DNA of 64,000 bases from Agrobacterium tumefaciens (GTDB lineage Bacteria; Pseudomonadota; Alphaproteobacteria; Rhizobiales; Rhizobiaceae), in NCBI GenBank assembly GCA_025559845.1, contig CP048469.1, positions 806,001 through 870,000 of the forward strand, written 5' to 3'. The notes under the pieces are model-generated. The model ran no database searches. It had not been told where the DNA came from and saw only the letters and a list, made by a program, of their open reading frames with translations. Positions 18,376 through 27,243 of this stretch are shown in pieces (the stretch's first letter is position 1; the number at the start of each line of letters is the position of its first letter). Made by a program: the position numbers and the translations under genes.

Positions 18376-19404
18376 TCAGCCGCCGAGTTGCAGAAGATAG
18401 CTGTTGCGACTGCGCTGTGCGACGTCCCTGGAGTAGCCGACGACGCAGTTGCGCGCGCTGCTTCTGGCGGCAAGAAGCGCCAGTTCTGCGTGGCTGTAGA
18501 ATTCGGCCGGAGTTGCCGCGCCGTCCAGTGCCGCAACACCGACTGAAATCGTCAGATGGTCACCATCGCCGTCTCTGGTGGCAAAGCGAAGATCCTCGAC
18601 GCTGCGGCGCAGACGCTCCGCAATGCTTTGTGCGGTGTTTTGCGCCACACCCATGAAGATGAAGGCGAATTCGTTGCCGCCGATACGCGCGACGAAGTCA
18701 TCCTTCTTGATTGTCTTGCGAAATAGCGCTGCCAGTCGCCGCAACGCCTTGTTGCCGGCGGCCGGACCGTACTTCGCATTGATTTCGCGGAAGTGGTCGA
18801 TGTTGACCAGCAGCATGGAGGCTGCAGAAGGCGCATCGCCTTCCTCATACATTGCGGTCAGCTTTTCGAGAAAGGCTGCACGGTTCGGCAGCGTCGTCAG
18901 CGTATCGCGCAAGGAGACAGCCTGAATATGTGTGCTGTTTTTTTCGGTGGCGCGAATTTTCTCCAAGCCGTGAGCAAGGAAGTTTTTCAGGCTCGTTTGC
19001 TCATCGTGAATATCGCGAACCAGTCGCGACACATGTTCGGGTTCTACGGTCTGCATCGAGGACAGAAAAACCTCGGTGCGATGCAGGCCGGCATCCAGCC
19101 GCGCCGCTATCTGCTCGAGCGTTTCTGCTGCGTCGTTGGTGGCTTTGCTCGCCGCGATACGGGAAAAACCCGCCAGACCATGTCGCTGGCCGACAATATC
19201 AAGCTCGTGCTGCTGTGGCGCGTTGCCAAGTGCAAGCACCTCACGACCCATGGCCGGGTTATGGCCTGCCAATATCTCGAAGATCAGTTCGTAATTGCGT
19301 GGCAGGGGAGCAATGTTCATCTTCGCGATGAACTGCGTGATCTTGGTAACGATCAGGCTGTTCTTCGCGTTCTCACGATGTCTGTCGCCGTTCGGAATAG
19401 TCAC
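18376..19404 (-). CDS. GGDEF-domain protein with altered GGNEF motif
   Basis: 342 residues from GTG 19404, preceded by GGGG; the frame also runs to a GTG at 19449 without a ribosome site. The N-terminal region (about 15-150, including APLPRNYELIFEIL) is a helical domain seen in rhizobial GGDEF proteins. The GGDEF domain begins near DTLTTLPNRAAF. The active-site loop reads GGNEF (codon for Asn at 18673-18675), replacing the catalytic Asp, and the I-site position reads KKDD instead of RxxD. It is therefore probably a GTP-binding or effector protein rather than an active cyclase. Cytosolic, with no membrane segments. Confidence 0.85.
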   Translation of the reverse strand: MTIPNGDRHRENAKNSLIVTKITQFIAKMNIAPLPRNYELIFEILAGHNPAMGREVLALGNAPQQHELDIVGQRHGLAGFSRIAASKATNDAAETLEQIAARLDAGLHRTEVFLSSMQTVEPEHVSRLVRDIHDEQTSLKNFLAHGLEKIRATEKNSTHIQAVSLRDTLTTLPNRAAFLEKLTAMYEEGDAPSAASMLLVNIDHFREINAKYGPAAGNKALRRLAALFRKTIKKDDFVARIGGNEFAFIFMGVAQNTAQSIAERLRRSVEDLRFATRDGDGDHLTISVGVAALDGAATPAEFYSHAELALLAARSSARNCVVGYSRDVAQRSRNSYLLQLGG

Positions 19405-19669
19405 GTGCAGCCCCAACACTGTTGTTACGATGCGCAAACCGGAAATCACGGTTGCGGGATGATAATGTTTTATCGGGTTGGTTGCTTAAAATACCATAAA
19501 GCACTGAGAAGCATGCGTTTTATGCTTACCAAAATATTGTCCGGTATGGTCTGTGTTGCGAAACGTCACATCCATTTCTGATGGGTGCCATGACATTTCC
19601 TGATTTGATTTCGCCGCGGCGCCGTTCTTATATCGTTGTCCGCATGGTCCTATTGAAAGGTGCTGTTGT

Positions 19670-20365
19670 ATGTCGACGTCCAGAACGCTGTATTCCCTGT
19701 GTGGAAGCGATGCTTCCCGTCCTTTTTCGCCCCATTGCTGGAAGACAGTTCTTTCGCTGGCGCATAAGGGCCTGGACTTCGAAGAACGCCCCTTGCCGTT
19801 CACGGCAATTCCGAGCGCCGAGGGTGGTTTTTCCAAAACCGTGCCGATCCTCAGGGACGGCGACCAGCTCATAAGCGACAGCTTCGAAATCGCCCTTTAT
19901 CTGGACGAGGTCTATCCGGAGCGGCCGTCGCTCTTCAATGGTGAGGGTGGCAAGGCAATGGCACGCTTCGTGGAAAGCTGGTCGCAGACCCAGCTCCATC
20001 CGGCCATCGTGCGCATCGCCGTTCTCGATATTCACGATATGCTGGATGAACCGGATCGCCTTTATTTCCGTGAAAGCCGCACCAAAGCGCTCGGCCGTTC
20101 ACTGGAAGCGGCGGTGGCCAACCGCGAGGCTGAAATTGCCGCCTTTCCGACGTTGTTGGCGCCGATCCGCCGCATGCTGGGCTTCCAGCCTTTCATCGGT
20201 GGCATGACACCGCTGTTTGCGGATTATATCGTTTTCGGGGCGTTGCAGTGGGCGCGCATCACCACGGGAGCGGACCTGTTTACCGAAAACGACCCGGTTC
20301 GTGGCTGGTTCGAGAGCTGCCTCGATCTCTATGATGCGAAGGGTCGCAGTGTGACAGCGGCGTGA
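19670..20365 (+). CDS. Glutathione S-transferase, beta-etherase-like
   Basis: 231 residues. The N-terminal thioredoxin-like domain has RPFSPHCWKTVLSLAHKGL, TVPILRDG and ISDSFEIALYLDE (the glutathione-binding Ser-containing SFEIA). The C-terminal all-alpha domain ends with GGMTPLFADYIVFGALQWAR. The CWK after SPH and overall pattern resemble the LigE/LigF-like group that cleaves aryl ethers in sphingomonads, but rhizobial members have unknown substrates. ATG 19670 has AAAGG nine bases upstream. It stands alone upstream of ndk, with a GC-rich hairpin between. Confidence 0.85.
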   Translation: MSTSRTLYSLCGSDASRPFSPHCWKTVLSLAHKGLDFEERPLPFTAIPSAEGGFSKTVPILRDGDQLISDSFEIALYLDEVYPERPSLFNGEGGKAMARFVESWSQTQLHPAIVRIAVLDIHDMLDEPDRLYFRESRTKALGRSLEAAVANREAEIAAFPTLLAPIRRMLGFQPFIGGMTPLFADYIVFGALQWARITTGADLFTENDPVRGWFESCLDLYDAKGRSVTAA

Positions 20366-20418
20366 AATGTCTGGCTTCCCAATTGCAAAGTGGTCTATCC
20401 CCCTTGTTTTCGGGCCTT

Positions 20419-20439
20419 TGGGCGGGTAAACACCGCCCA
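20419..20439 (+). other. GC-rich hairpin before ndk
   Basis: TGGGCGG and CCGCCCA (20419-20425 and 20433-20439) form a 7-bp stem with a 7-nt loop, 30 bases upstream of the ndk start. The T content after it is low. It may be a weak terminator of the GST gene or an ndk leader hairpin. Confidence 0.4.
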
Positions 20440-20468
20440 CTTTCTCTGAAGGAAAAGGAAACGGACAC

Positions 20469-20891
20469 ATGGCGATTGAACGCACATTTTCGATGATCAA
20501 GCCGGACGCAACCAAGCGTAACCTGACTGGCGCGATCACCAAGGTATTTGAAGACAACGGCCTGCGCGTCATCGCGTCCAAGCGCGTTTGGATGAGCAAG
20601 CGCGAAGCAGAAGGCTTCTACGCTGTTCACAAGGAACGTCCTTTCTTCGGCGAACTCGTTGAAGGCATGACCTCTGGCCCGACCATCGTTCAGGTTCTGG
20701 AAGGCGAAAACGCAATCCTCAAGAACCGCGAAATCATGGGCGCGACGAACCCGGCACAGGCTGCTGAAGGCACCATCCGCAAGACCTTCGCACTGTCCAT
20801 CGGCGAAAACTCCGTTCACGGTTCCGACGCTCCGGAAACCGCTGTTCAGGAAATCGCTTACTGGTTCGCCGAAACCGAAATCGTCGGCTGA
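20469..20891 (+). CDS. ndk: Nucleoside diphosphate kinase
   Basis: 140 residues, the standard bacterial Ndk length. It transfers the gamma phosphate among NTPs through a phospho-histidine: His117 in ENSVHGSDA. The N terminus [26 protein letters not shown] and [14 protein letters not shown] are all conserved. A strong ribosome site (AAGGAAAAGGAA) precedes ATG 20469. Codon use is biased to C/G-ending codons, consistent with high expression. It is followed by a very strong terminator. Confidence 0.98.
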   Translation: MAIERTFSMIKPDATKRNLTGAITKVFEDNGLRVIASKRVWMSKREAEGFYAVHKERPFFGELVEGMTSGPTIVQVLEGENAILKNREIMGATNPAQAAEGTIRKTFALSIGENSVHGSDAPETAVQEIAYWFAETEIVG

Positions 20892-20957
20892 TTCAGTTTA
20901 TCAGGCACTTGAATCCATCCGTCAGGGATTGGGTTCAAGAGACTGAAATGACTCAAG

Positions 20958-20987
20958 GAAACGGAGCCGAAAGGCTCCGTTTTTTTT
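20958..20987 (+). terminator. Intrinsic terminator after ndk
   Basis: Stem ACGGAGCC/GGCTCCGT (20961-20968, 20973-20980) with a GAAA tetraloop and a run of T to 20987; the flanking A and T bases extend the stem. It also lies just beyond the stop of the convergent lipoprotein gene and may serve both strands. Confidence 0.9.
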
Positions 20988-20989
20988 GG

Positions 20990-21493
20990 TCATGTCGCCG
21001 GGCAATCCTGCACCGGCCGCATATCGGTCGTGCCATCCTGCTTGAATACCTCAGGGTTGGGGGTATAGAGCGGTCCCACCACCAAGGGCTTCGCGGGCAG
21101 CAGGGACTGGTCGGTGTCAGAGGTGATGCTTGTCTCTATGGTTTGCATCACATGTCCATCCGGCGCTCTCAGCCGTATCTTCACCGCATAAGGACGTCCT
21201 TCCCGAATGCATTCCACCGGTGGGCTCTGCAGGACGATCTTCTGATTTTTCGGAAAAAGCGGCTCCTTGATGGAAAACGCATCGCCGCCGCGCGGATTTT
21301 CGAACTCGGCCTCGATGCTGCTACCATCCTTGATCGGGGCGGTTGGCTGAAGCGTCACCAGATAGGTCGCAGTAGCCACACGATAGTTAAAGACGAACAT
21401 GCGGCCGGAAACCTTGGCAATTTCCCTTTGCTCTTCGCGCTGGCAGGCGGTGAGAGCGAGCGTGGCAAGAATGACAGCAACGACCGATCTCAT
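20990..21493 (-). CDS. Small lipoprotein of unknown function
   Basis: 167 residues from ATG 21493, which overlaps the stop of the upstream CGNR gene by four bases (ATGA). It has a lipoprotein signal with LTAC (Cys17). The mature part is beta-rich with a NYRVATATYLVTL segment and two further cysteines (one in VECIREGRP, one in QDCPAT) that could form a disulfide. No catalytic motif is recognised. Coupling to the regulator gene suggests a shared function in the envelope, perhaps sensing or transport linked to the divergent permease, which is inference. Confidence 0.85.
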   Translation of the reverse strand: MRSVVAVILATLALTACQREEQREIAKVSGRMFVFNYRVATATYLVTLQPTAPIKDGSSIEAEFENPRGGDAFSIKEPLFPKNQKIVLQSPPVECIREGRPYAVKIRLRAPDGHVMQTIETSITSDTDQSLLPAKPLVVGPLYTPNPEVFKQDGTTDMRPVQDCPAT

Positions 21494-22041
21494 GACGCCG
21501 TTTCCTTTTTTCGCCGATAATGCTTCGCCGCCTTCTGGCGATTGCCGCACACCGCCATGTCGCACCAGATGCGACTGCGGTTCTTGCTGCGGTCGATGAA
21601 AAGCCAGCCGCAATTTCCGCAGATTCTCAGGCGGTCCCGGTCCTGTCCGGCAATCAGCGTCAGCGCCGAATGTGCCGTGGCATTGGCGAGGCTTTCGGCC
21701 ATTGGAAATGCCCGCAATGCCGATCCGCAGGCAAAGAGCAGATCAGCCAGCCTGCCGTCATCACCTTTTCCATCGATGATATATCCACGAAAATAGCGGT
21801 CGATCGTCTCTCTCAGTTCAAGCAGTGTGTCCCGGTTCGTTGGGGCAGGCGCCGTCAATGCCGGGAACCTGTCTCGCTCGGCACACAGTTTTATTGCTGC
21901 GTCCGCGAAAGTCTCGATCTGTTCAGGCACCGCAAAGCGATCAACCGACTTTTCGGCATCGAAACGAAGGATGACGCTGTTGGCAACGTCCAGTGCCAAC
22001 GCGCCGCCAGCAAAACGGTGTGAAGTCCAGCAGAAGGTCAT
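21490..22041 (-). CDS. CGNR zinc-finger transcription regulator
   Basis: 183 residues. The N-terminal region (about 1-130) is the ABATE/DUF1470-type ligand domain, including LALDVANSV. The C-terminal zinc finger has Cys141 and Cys144 (CGNC), Cys160 and Cys165 in CGNR, with an Arg/Lys-rich tail, as in stress-induced regulators of this family. ATG 22041 lies six bases after a TATAAT on its own strand, so the mRNA may be leaderless. It diverges from the LivH-like permease across a palindrome that is probably its operator. Its effector is unknown. Confidence 0.9.
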   Translation of the reverse strand: MTFCWTSHRFAGGALALDVANSVILRFDAEKSVDRFAVPEQIETFADAAIKLCAERDRFPALTAPAPTNRDTLLELRETIDRYFRGYIIDGKGDDGRLADLLFACGSALRAFPMAESLANATAHSALTLIAGQDRDRLRICGNCGWLFIDRSKNRSRIWCDMAVCGNRQKAAKHYRRKKETAS

Positions 22042-22047
22042 GGCACA

Positions 22048-22083
22048 ATTATAACTGTTAAAAATGCTTTTGATAGTTATAAT
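22048..22083. promoter_or_regulatory. Palindromic divergent promoter/operator of the CGNR regulator and permease
   Basis: A 36-bp imperfect palindrome has perfect 9-bp arms ATTATAACT (22048-22056) and AGTTATAAT (22075-22083), with further matches inside. Each arm holds a perfect outward-facing -10 box TATAAT: 22078-22083 for the permease and the complement of 22048-22053 for the regulator. The matching -35 positions (17-bp spacing) fall inside the other half and match consensus poorly, as expected for a repressed or activator-dependent promoter pair. Confidence 0.7.
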
Positions 22084-22101
22084 CCTTCCAGGAGGGCGGC
22101 G

Positions 22102-22998
22102 ATGGCGTATTTCCTGCAACAGCTCTTGAACGCAGTGCCGGTCGCCGCGCTCTATGCGATGCTGGCCTTCGGGTACGCTGTTGCCTTTTCCATCACCAAG
22201 CGTGCCGATGTCACCTACGGCGCGATTTTCGCATTTGCCGGTCAGACATGCCTGCTGTTTGCCGATTTTGGTTGGAACCAGCTTTGGCTGATCCTGCCTG
22301 CCACCCTTGCACTTGGGGCAGGCATGGGCCTGTTTGGCGGCCTGTGGGCCGCGGCCGTCATGGGAAGGACGGTCATGCGACCGTTGGTAAAAGCGTCGCC
22401 CAACGCCGTGACGGTTGCGTCGGTCGGTGCGCTGATTGCTTTGACTGAAAGCGCCAGACTGGCCGCCGACACGCGGCAACTGTGGCTTCCGCCGCTGCTG
22501 TCTCAGCCTGTGGCGTTCTGGCAGGATGGGAATTTTGCCGTCACGCTCATACCGATGCAGATGGTAAACACCGCCATCTTCGGTCTCGTCGTTTTGCTTG
22601 GCGCGCTATATCTGACACGATCATCCCTGGGGCGCCGTTGGAAGGCGGTATCTGACGATCCGCTTGCCGCTTCCTTGTGCGGTGTCGATGCAGGCCGGGT
22701 GTTTCTCATGTCCTATTGCGCGGCGGGGTTGGTCGCCTCCATTGGCGGCGTGCTGGCAACCTTTTATTACGGCACCATGGATTTCGGTGCGGGTTTGGTC
22801 TTCGGGTTGAAGATCGTGCTGATTTCGGCTGCAGGAGGATATACCAGCCCGCTTGTCTGCGCGCTTGGTGCGGCGGCCATCGGCGTCATCGAAACGCTCT
22901 GGTCGGGCTACGGCCCGGTGATGTGGCGGGACGCTGCGGTACTGGTCATGCTGGTTTTCTGGCTTGTCATCATGCGCAGCGCCCGTGAGGCGCCGTGA
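22102..22998 (+). CDS. Orphan LivH-family ABC permease
   Basis: 298 residues with about eight hydrophobic segments. It matches the branched-chain amino acid permease (LivH) family: the N-terminal helix QLLNAVPVAALYAMLAFGY, a conserved GLFGG region, MRPLVKASP, LGRRWKAVSDDPLAASLCGVD (the EAA-like coupling region for the ATPase) and an FGLKIVLISAAGGY helix. No LivM, ATPase or binding-protein gene lies nearby, so partners must be elsewhere or the protein acts differently. AGGAGGG sits five bases before ATG 22102. The stop is three bases from the convergent moaE stop. Confidence 0.88.
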   Translation: MAYFLQQLLNAVPVAALYAMLAFGYAVAFSITKRADVTYGAIFAFAGQTCLLFADFGWNQLWLILPATLALGAGMGLFGGLWAAAVMGRTVMRPLVKASPNAVTVASVGALIALTESARLAADTRQLWLPPLLSQPVAFWQDGNFAVTLIPMQMVNTAIFGLVVLLGALYLTRSSLGRRWKAVSDDPLAASLCGVDAGRVFLMSYCAAGLVASIGGVLATFYYGTMDFGAGLVFGLKIVLISAAGGYTSPLVCALGAAAIGVIETLWSGYGPVMWRDAAVLVMLVFWLVIMRSAREAP

Positions 22999-23001
22999 CA
23001 C

Positions 23002-23469
23002 CTAGCGCCACTTGTCCTTTGCCTTGTCGTCGGCTGTCTTGGACTCGATCCAGTCCCCAGCCTTGCCGTCCTTGCCATGTTCCTTTTTCCAGAACGGGGC
23101 AGAGGTTTTCAGATAGTCCATGACGAAGTTGGCGCCATCGAAAGCGGCCTGGCGGTGCGAGGAGGCGGCAATGACCAGAACGATGTTGTCGCCAGCGGCA
23201 ATCTTGCCGTGGCGGTGGATCGCGGTCAGGCCGAGAAGGTTGAAGCGTTCGATGGCAAGCGTGGCAATGCGGTTCATTTCCGCTTCCGCCATGCCGGGGT
23301 AATGTTCCAGTTCCAGCGCGGCCAGCGTACCGCCGTCATCCCGGCAAAGTCCGGAAAAAGCCACCACCGCGCCGATGCTTTTGTCGGCGGCCGTCAGCTT
23401 ACGCGTTTCTTCGGCGGCGTCGAAATCATCAGCCTGCACGCGAATGGTCGGTGTGACGGCCTGTATCAA
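23002..23469 (-). CDS. moaE: Molybdopterin synthase catalytic subunit MoaE
   Basis: 155 residues from TTG 23469, supported by GGAGG eight bases upstream in the end of moaD. MoaE with thiocarboxylated MoaD converts cyclic pyranopterin monophosphate to molybdopterin. Motifs: GAVVAFSGLCRD, ELEHYPGMAE, IHRHGKIAAGD, SSHRQAAFDGANFVMDYLK and the catalytic-Lys region PFWKKEHG. The C terminus is Lys/Asp-rich. Last gene of the leftward uvrC-pgsA-moaD-moaE cluster. The rare TTG start may keep MoaE in step with MoaD. Confidence 0.96.
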   Translation of the reverse strand: MIQAVTPTIRVQADDFDAAEETRKLTAADKSIGAVVAFSGLCRDDGGTLAALELEHYPGMAEAEMNRIATLAIERFNLLGLTAIHRHGKIAAGDNIVLVIAASSHRQAAFDGANFVMDYLKTSAPFWKKEHGKDGKAGDWIESKTADDKAKDKWR

Positions 23470-23473
23470 AGGT

Positions 23474-23728
23474 TCAGCCTCCCGTCATGGGCGGAAAGAT
23501 GCCGATCTCGCGCGCTCCGACAATGCTTTCATCGTGCTCGACATGCTCCTGATTGACGGCAACGCGGATCACATCGGGAAACTCGAAGGCGGCTTCATAG
23601 TTTTCGCCAAGGGTCGTGAGGTAGGCGATCAGTTCGCCTGCCGTCTTAACAGAAACCGGAATGTCTATTTCTTCCTCGGCTGTGCCGATCTTCTCTCGAA
23701 CCCAGGCGAAATAAACGATCCGGGTCAT
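23474..23728 (-). CDS. moaD: Molybdopterin synthase sulfur carrier MoaD
   Basis: 84 residues, ubiquitin-like, ending in the required double glycine (FPPMTGG), which is adenylated and thiocarboxylated by MoeB-type enzymes. It starts MTRIVYFAWVREKIG, the family N terminus. ATG 23728 shares one base with the pgsA stop (TGATG), and moaE starts four bases after its stop, so all three are translationally linked. Confidence 0.96.
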   Translation of the reverse strand: MTRIVYFAWVREKIGTAEEEIDIPVSVKTAGELIAYLTTLGENYEAAFEFPDVIRVAVNQEHVEHDESIVGAREIGIFPPMTGG

Positions 23729-24315
23729 CAGTCTGCATCCACGATATGCTTGAGGCCGGCCTTGAAGTAGTCGTAGCCGGTGTAAATGGTCAGTGCCGCA
23801 GCAATCCACAGCAGCGTAATTCCCATCTCGGTGGTGTAGGGCAGAACCTGATCGCCAGCCGGACCTGCCAGCAGGAAGGCAATGGCAACCATCTGGATGG
23901 TGGTCTTCCACTTGGCGATGCGGGTAACGGGAACGCTGACCTTGAGTGCCGCCAGATATTCACGCAGGCCGGAAACCAGAATTTCGCGGCAGAGAATGGT
24001 GATTGCAGCCCACAGCGACCAGCCGGCAATGGTGCCGTCGGCAGCCATCAGCAGCAGAACGGAGGCGACCAGCAGCTTGTCGGCGATCGGGTCCAGCATG
24101 CGACCGATATTCGAGGTCTGGTTCCAGATACGCGCCAGATAACCGTCAAGAAAGTCCGTCAGCGAGGCAACGATGAACAGCCACAGCGCGGTCCAGCGCG
24201 CGAAGTCCGAACTCTCCAGCTTCCCCTCGATAAAGAAGCACAAAACAATGACCGGAACCGCGAGAATACGGCCATAGGTGAGGAGGTTGGGAATACTGTA
24301 TGTGCGCGAAGCCAT
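23728..24315 (-). CDS. pgsA: CDP-diacylglycerol-glycerol-3-phosphate 3-phosphatidyltransferase
   Basis: 195 residues. PgsA makes phosphatidylglycerol phosphate at the inner membrane. The CDP-alcohol phosphotransferase signature is complete: SLTDFLDGYLAR, then G and MLDPIADKL (DG-x2-AR-x8-G-x3-D-x3-D pattern, about 53-80). About five hydrophobic segments follow. ATG 24315. It lies 100 bases after uvrC, and the gap holds a small CCCTG/CAGGG repeat. uvrC-pgsA adjacency is common in alphaproteobacteria. Confidence 0.96.
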   Translation of the reverse strand: MASRTYSIPNLLTYGRILAVPVIVLCFFIEGKLESSDFARWTALWLFIVASLTDFLDGYLARIWNQTSNIGRMLDPIADKLLVASVLLLMAADGTIAGWSLWAAITILCREILVSGLREYLAALKVSVPVTRIAKWKTTIQMVAIAFLLAGPAGDQVLPYTTEMGITLLWIAAALTIYTGYDYFKAGLKHIVDAD

Positions 24316-24415
24316 GGGAAACCTGTCGATCGAATATCTGGCCCTAGATGCCGCCCTGAACCAGCAGGGTCAACATCTGATTATGGTTTTTTAGCAGTTG
24401 GTCTTCACGGTAACG

Positions 24416-26458
24416 TCACTCGCTGCCGCTCTCGTGAAAATGATTGTAAATTTGTCGCGCTACGGTCTCGGAAATGCCTGCCACAGTCATCAAATCGTTG
24501 AGGCCTGCGCGGGACACAGCCTTTGCCGTGCCGAAGTGCTGAAGCAGCGCCCGCTTGCGTCCGGGGCCGATGCCGCTGATTTCATCCAGTGGGTTCTTGA
24601 TCATTTCCTTCTTGCGCCGTGCCCGGTGTGAACCAATGGCAAAACGGTGCGCCTCGTCGCGCATGCGCTGGATGAAATAGAGCACGGGATCACGTGGCGG
24701 CAGAGAAAAATCGCTGCGGCTGTCGGCAAAAAACCGCTCGCGCCCGGCGTCGCGGTCGACACCCTTGGCGACGCCGATGGCGATCACGCTGTCGCGAATG
24801 TCCAGCTCGTCGAGAATGGCACGTACCGCCGTCATCTGGCCCTGACCGCCATCGATCAGGATCACATCGGGCCAGGCAGGGAAGGGGGCATCAGCCAGTT
24901 CTTCCTGGGTGGGTGCCTGCGTCCGGTCGGGTTTGCCTTCTTCCTTCAACAGTCTGGAAAACCGTCTCGTCATCACCTCGCGCATCATGCCGAAGTCGTC
25001 ACCGGGCGTGATGTCGGTCGATTTGATGTTGAACTTGCGGTACTGGTTCTTCACGAAGCCTTCTGGCCCCGCGACAACCATGCCGCCGACGGCATTGGTG
25101 CCCATGATATGCGAGTTATCGTAAATCTCGATGCGGCGCGGCACATAGGGAAGGCCGAAGGTCTCGGCAAATCCCTTCAGCAGCCGTGTCTGGGAAGAGG
25201 TCTCTGCAAGCTTGCGACCGTGCGCCTCGCGCGCATTGGCAAGAACGTGGTCGGTGATGTCTTTCTTTTCCCCGCGCTGCGGCACGACGATCGTGACCTT
25301 GTGCCCGGCCTTTTCACCCAGCGCGGCGGCCAGCAATTCCTGCTCTTCCACCGTTTCAGACAGCAGGATTTGCCGCGGCACCGGCTTGTCATCGTAAAAC
25401 TGCGCCAGGAAGGCGTTGAGAATTTCAGCGCTGGAAAGCGAAGGATCGGCTTTCGGGAAATAAGCGCGGTTGCCCCAGTTCTGGCCGGTGCGGAAGAAGA
25501 ACACCTGAATGCAGGATATGCCGCCTTCATGATGGATCGCGAAGACATCCGCCTCTTCGATACCGGCCGGGTTGATGCCCTGATGGCTCTGCACATGACT
25601 GAGCGCTGCCAGACGATCGCGGTAAACGGCGGCACGTTCGAAATCGAGGTCTTCCGCAGCTTCGTTCATCTGCCGGGCAATTGCGGTCTTCACGCTCTGG
25701 CTCTTGCCGGAGAGGAAGTCCTTGGCCTCCTGTACCAGTTCGTCATACCCCGCATCGCTGATTTCATGCGTGCAGGGGCCGGAACAGCGCTTGATTTGAT
25801 ACAGAAGACAGGGGCGTGTTCGTGTTTCGAAAACGCTGTCGGTACAGGTTCGGATCAGGAAGGCGCGTTGCAGCGAGTTGATCGTGCGACCAACAGCACC
25901 GGCAGAGGCGAAGGGGCCGAAGTAGTCACCCTTTCGGGCACGTGCGCCACGGTGCTTGAAAATAGCAGGCGCACGGCTGTCGGCGGTGATGAGGATATAA
26001 GGAAACGACTTGTCGTCGCGCAGCAGCACGTTGAAACGTGGCCGCAGGCGCTTGATGAGATTGGCTTCCAGGAGCAGCGCTTCGGTTTCCGTCCGCGTCG
26101 TGACGAATTCCATGTGCACCGTCAGCCGCACCATCTGGCCGATGCGGTTGGAATGAACACGGCCCTGCGCATAGTTGCCGACACGCTTCTTCAGCGAGCG
26201 CGCCTTGCCAACATAAAGCACATCACCCGCTTCATTGAACATGCGGTAGACACCCGGCGCATTTGGCAGGTGTTTGACGAATTCGCCGATCAGGTCCATG
26301 CCGGTCAGGCCGGATTCGTTCTTCCAGCCTGCAGTCCAGTCGATGCCTTGCGAGGCGCCCGCCTCGGCCGCTTCCGGTGCGGTAAGACTGGTGTCATCGT
26401 CTTCATCGTCGGTTTCATCGAAGAGAACACCGCCATCCGGCAGCTTCTTTCCGTTCAT
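24416..26458 (-). CDS. uvrC: Excinuclease ABC subunit UvrC
   Basis: 680 residues. UvrC makes the two incisions of nucleotide excision repair. Domains in order: an acidic alphaproteobacterial N-terminal extension (about 1-60), GIY-YIG nuclease (NAPGVYRMF and [13 protein letters not shown], about 66-150), the Cys-rich segment RTCTD, RPCLLY and KRCSGPC, a UvrB-binding UVR motif (about 238-272), the RNase H-like second nuclease ([17 protein letters not shown] and [10 protein letters not shown]) and a C-terminal helix-hairpin-helix pair ([16 protein letters not shown]). ATG 26458 overlaps the upstream reductase stop by four bases. Confidence 0.97.
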   Translation of the reverse strand: MNGKKLPDGGVLFDETDDEDDDTSLTAPEAAEAGASQGIDWTAGWKNESGLTGMDLIGEFVKHLPNAPGVYRMFNEAGDVLYVGKARSLKKRVGNYAQGRVHSNRIGQMVRLTVHMEFVTTRTETEALLLEANLIKRLRPRFNVLLRDDKSFPYILITADSRAPAIFKHRGARARKGDYFGPFASAGAVGRTINSLQRAFLIRTCTDSVFETRTRPCLLYQIKRCSGPCTHEISDAGYDELVQEAKDFLSGKSQSVKTAIARQMNEAAEDLDFERAAVYRDRLAALSHVQSHQGINPAGIEEADVFAIHHEGGISCIQVFFFRTGQNWGNRAYFPKADPSLSSAEILNAFLAQFYDDKPVPRQILLSETVEEQELLAAALGEKAGHKVTIVVPQRGEKKDITDHVLANAREAHGRKLAETSSQTRLLKGFAETFGLPYVPRRIEIYDNSHIMGTNAVGGMVVAGPEGFVKNQYRKFNIKSTDITPGDDFGMMREVMTRRFSRLLKEEGKPDRTQAPTQEELADAPFPAWPDVILIDGGQGQMTAVRAILDELDIRDSVIAIGVAKGVDRDAGRERFFADSRSDFSLPPRDPVLYFIQRMRDEAHRFAIGSHRARRKKEMIKNPLDEISGIGPGRKRALLQHFGTAKAVSRAGLNDLMTVAGISETVARQIYNHFHESGSE

Positions 26459-27243
26459 TCAGGTATCTCCGCCACGTCAGGGGTTTCCCAGCTCAGATGC
26501 TGGCCGCCGTCGAGCGCGATCATTTGTCCGGTGATCGACGGCGTGTCAAAAAGAAAGCGAATCGTCCGCCCGAATTCCTCCGGTGCTGGACCTCTCTTTA
26601 ATATAAGGCCGTCGATTTGTGCCTGAAAGTCCTCCGGCCGCTGTCTTTCGCTTTTGAAGGAAGGGCCGGGGCCAATTGCATTGACCCGCACGCGCGGTGC
26701 AAAGCTTTGCGCCATGGTCTGCGTCGCCATCCACAGCGCCGCCTTGGATAATGTGTAGGAGTAAAAGCGGGGATTTGGCGAGAGAACGCGCTGATCGACG
26801 ATATTGACGATCAGGCCGGAATTTTCGGCAGGCAAGTGCCTGACCAGCTCGGAAGCCAGAATGGAGGGAGCGCGAACGTGAACGGCAAAATGCGCGTCGA
26901 AAGCCGCAGCATCCGGTTCGGCAGCGGAATCATGCCGGAAAACCGAGGCGTTGTTGACGAGAACACCAACAGGTCCGAGCGCCGCTTGGGCCTTCGTAAC
27001 GAGCTCGGCCGTTTGTGACGATTGTGTCAGATCAGCTTGAAGTGCGACAGCCTTGCCACCGTTCTGCCTTATTTCGTTAGCGAATTCCTCCGCTTCGGCG
27101 ATTGAGGTGTTGGCATGGACGGCAACGGCAAAACCCTGCGCCGCAAGGTCCGTGGCAATTGCACGTCCCAGCCGGCGTGCGGCCCCGGTTATCAAGACAG
27201 TCTTTGGTATATTCTCGCTCACATTCGACCTGCATTTGCTCAT
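26455..27243 (-). CDS. SDR oxidoreductase, pteridine-reductase (FolM/PTR1)-like
   Basis: 262 residues from ATG 27243 (AGGG upstream). It has a classical short-chain dehydrogenase fold with cofactor motif ITGAARRLG, whose arginines suit NADPH, NNASVF, and the active site YTLSK. At the position of the usual catalytic Ser (13 residues before Tyr) there is Asp (IVDQRV), as in pteridine reductases and dihydromonapterin reductase FolM. A PGPSFKS substrate loop follows. It heads an operon with uvrC (4-base overlap), pgsA, moaD and moaE. Reduction of a pterin is likely but the exact substrate is not shown. Confidence 0.85.
   Translation of the reverse strand: MSKCRSNVSENIPKTVLITGAARRLGRAIATDLAAQGFAVAVHANTSIAEAEEFANEIRQNGGKAVALQADLTQSSQTAELVTKAQAALGPVGVLVNNASVFRHDSAAEPDAAAFDAHFAVHVRAPSILASELVRHLPAENSGLIVNIVDQRVLSPNPRFYSYTLSKAALWMATQTMAQSFAPRVRVNAIGPGPSFKSERQRPEDFQAQIDGLILKRGPAPEEFGRTIRFLFDTPSITGQMIALDGGQHLSWETPDVAEIPE

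Noticed and set aside
24647..26626. Long rightward open frame opposite uvrC
   Set aside because: uvrC on the other strand has all its domains in order; the opposite frame shows no family resemblance.
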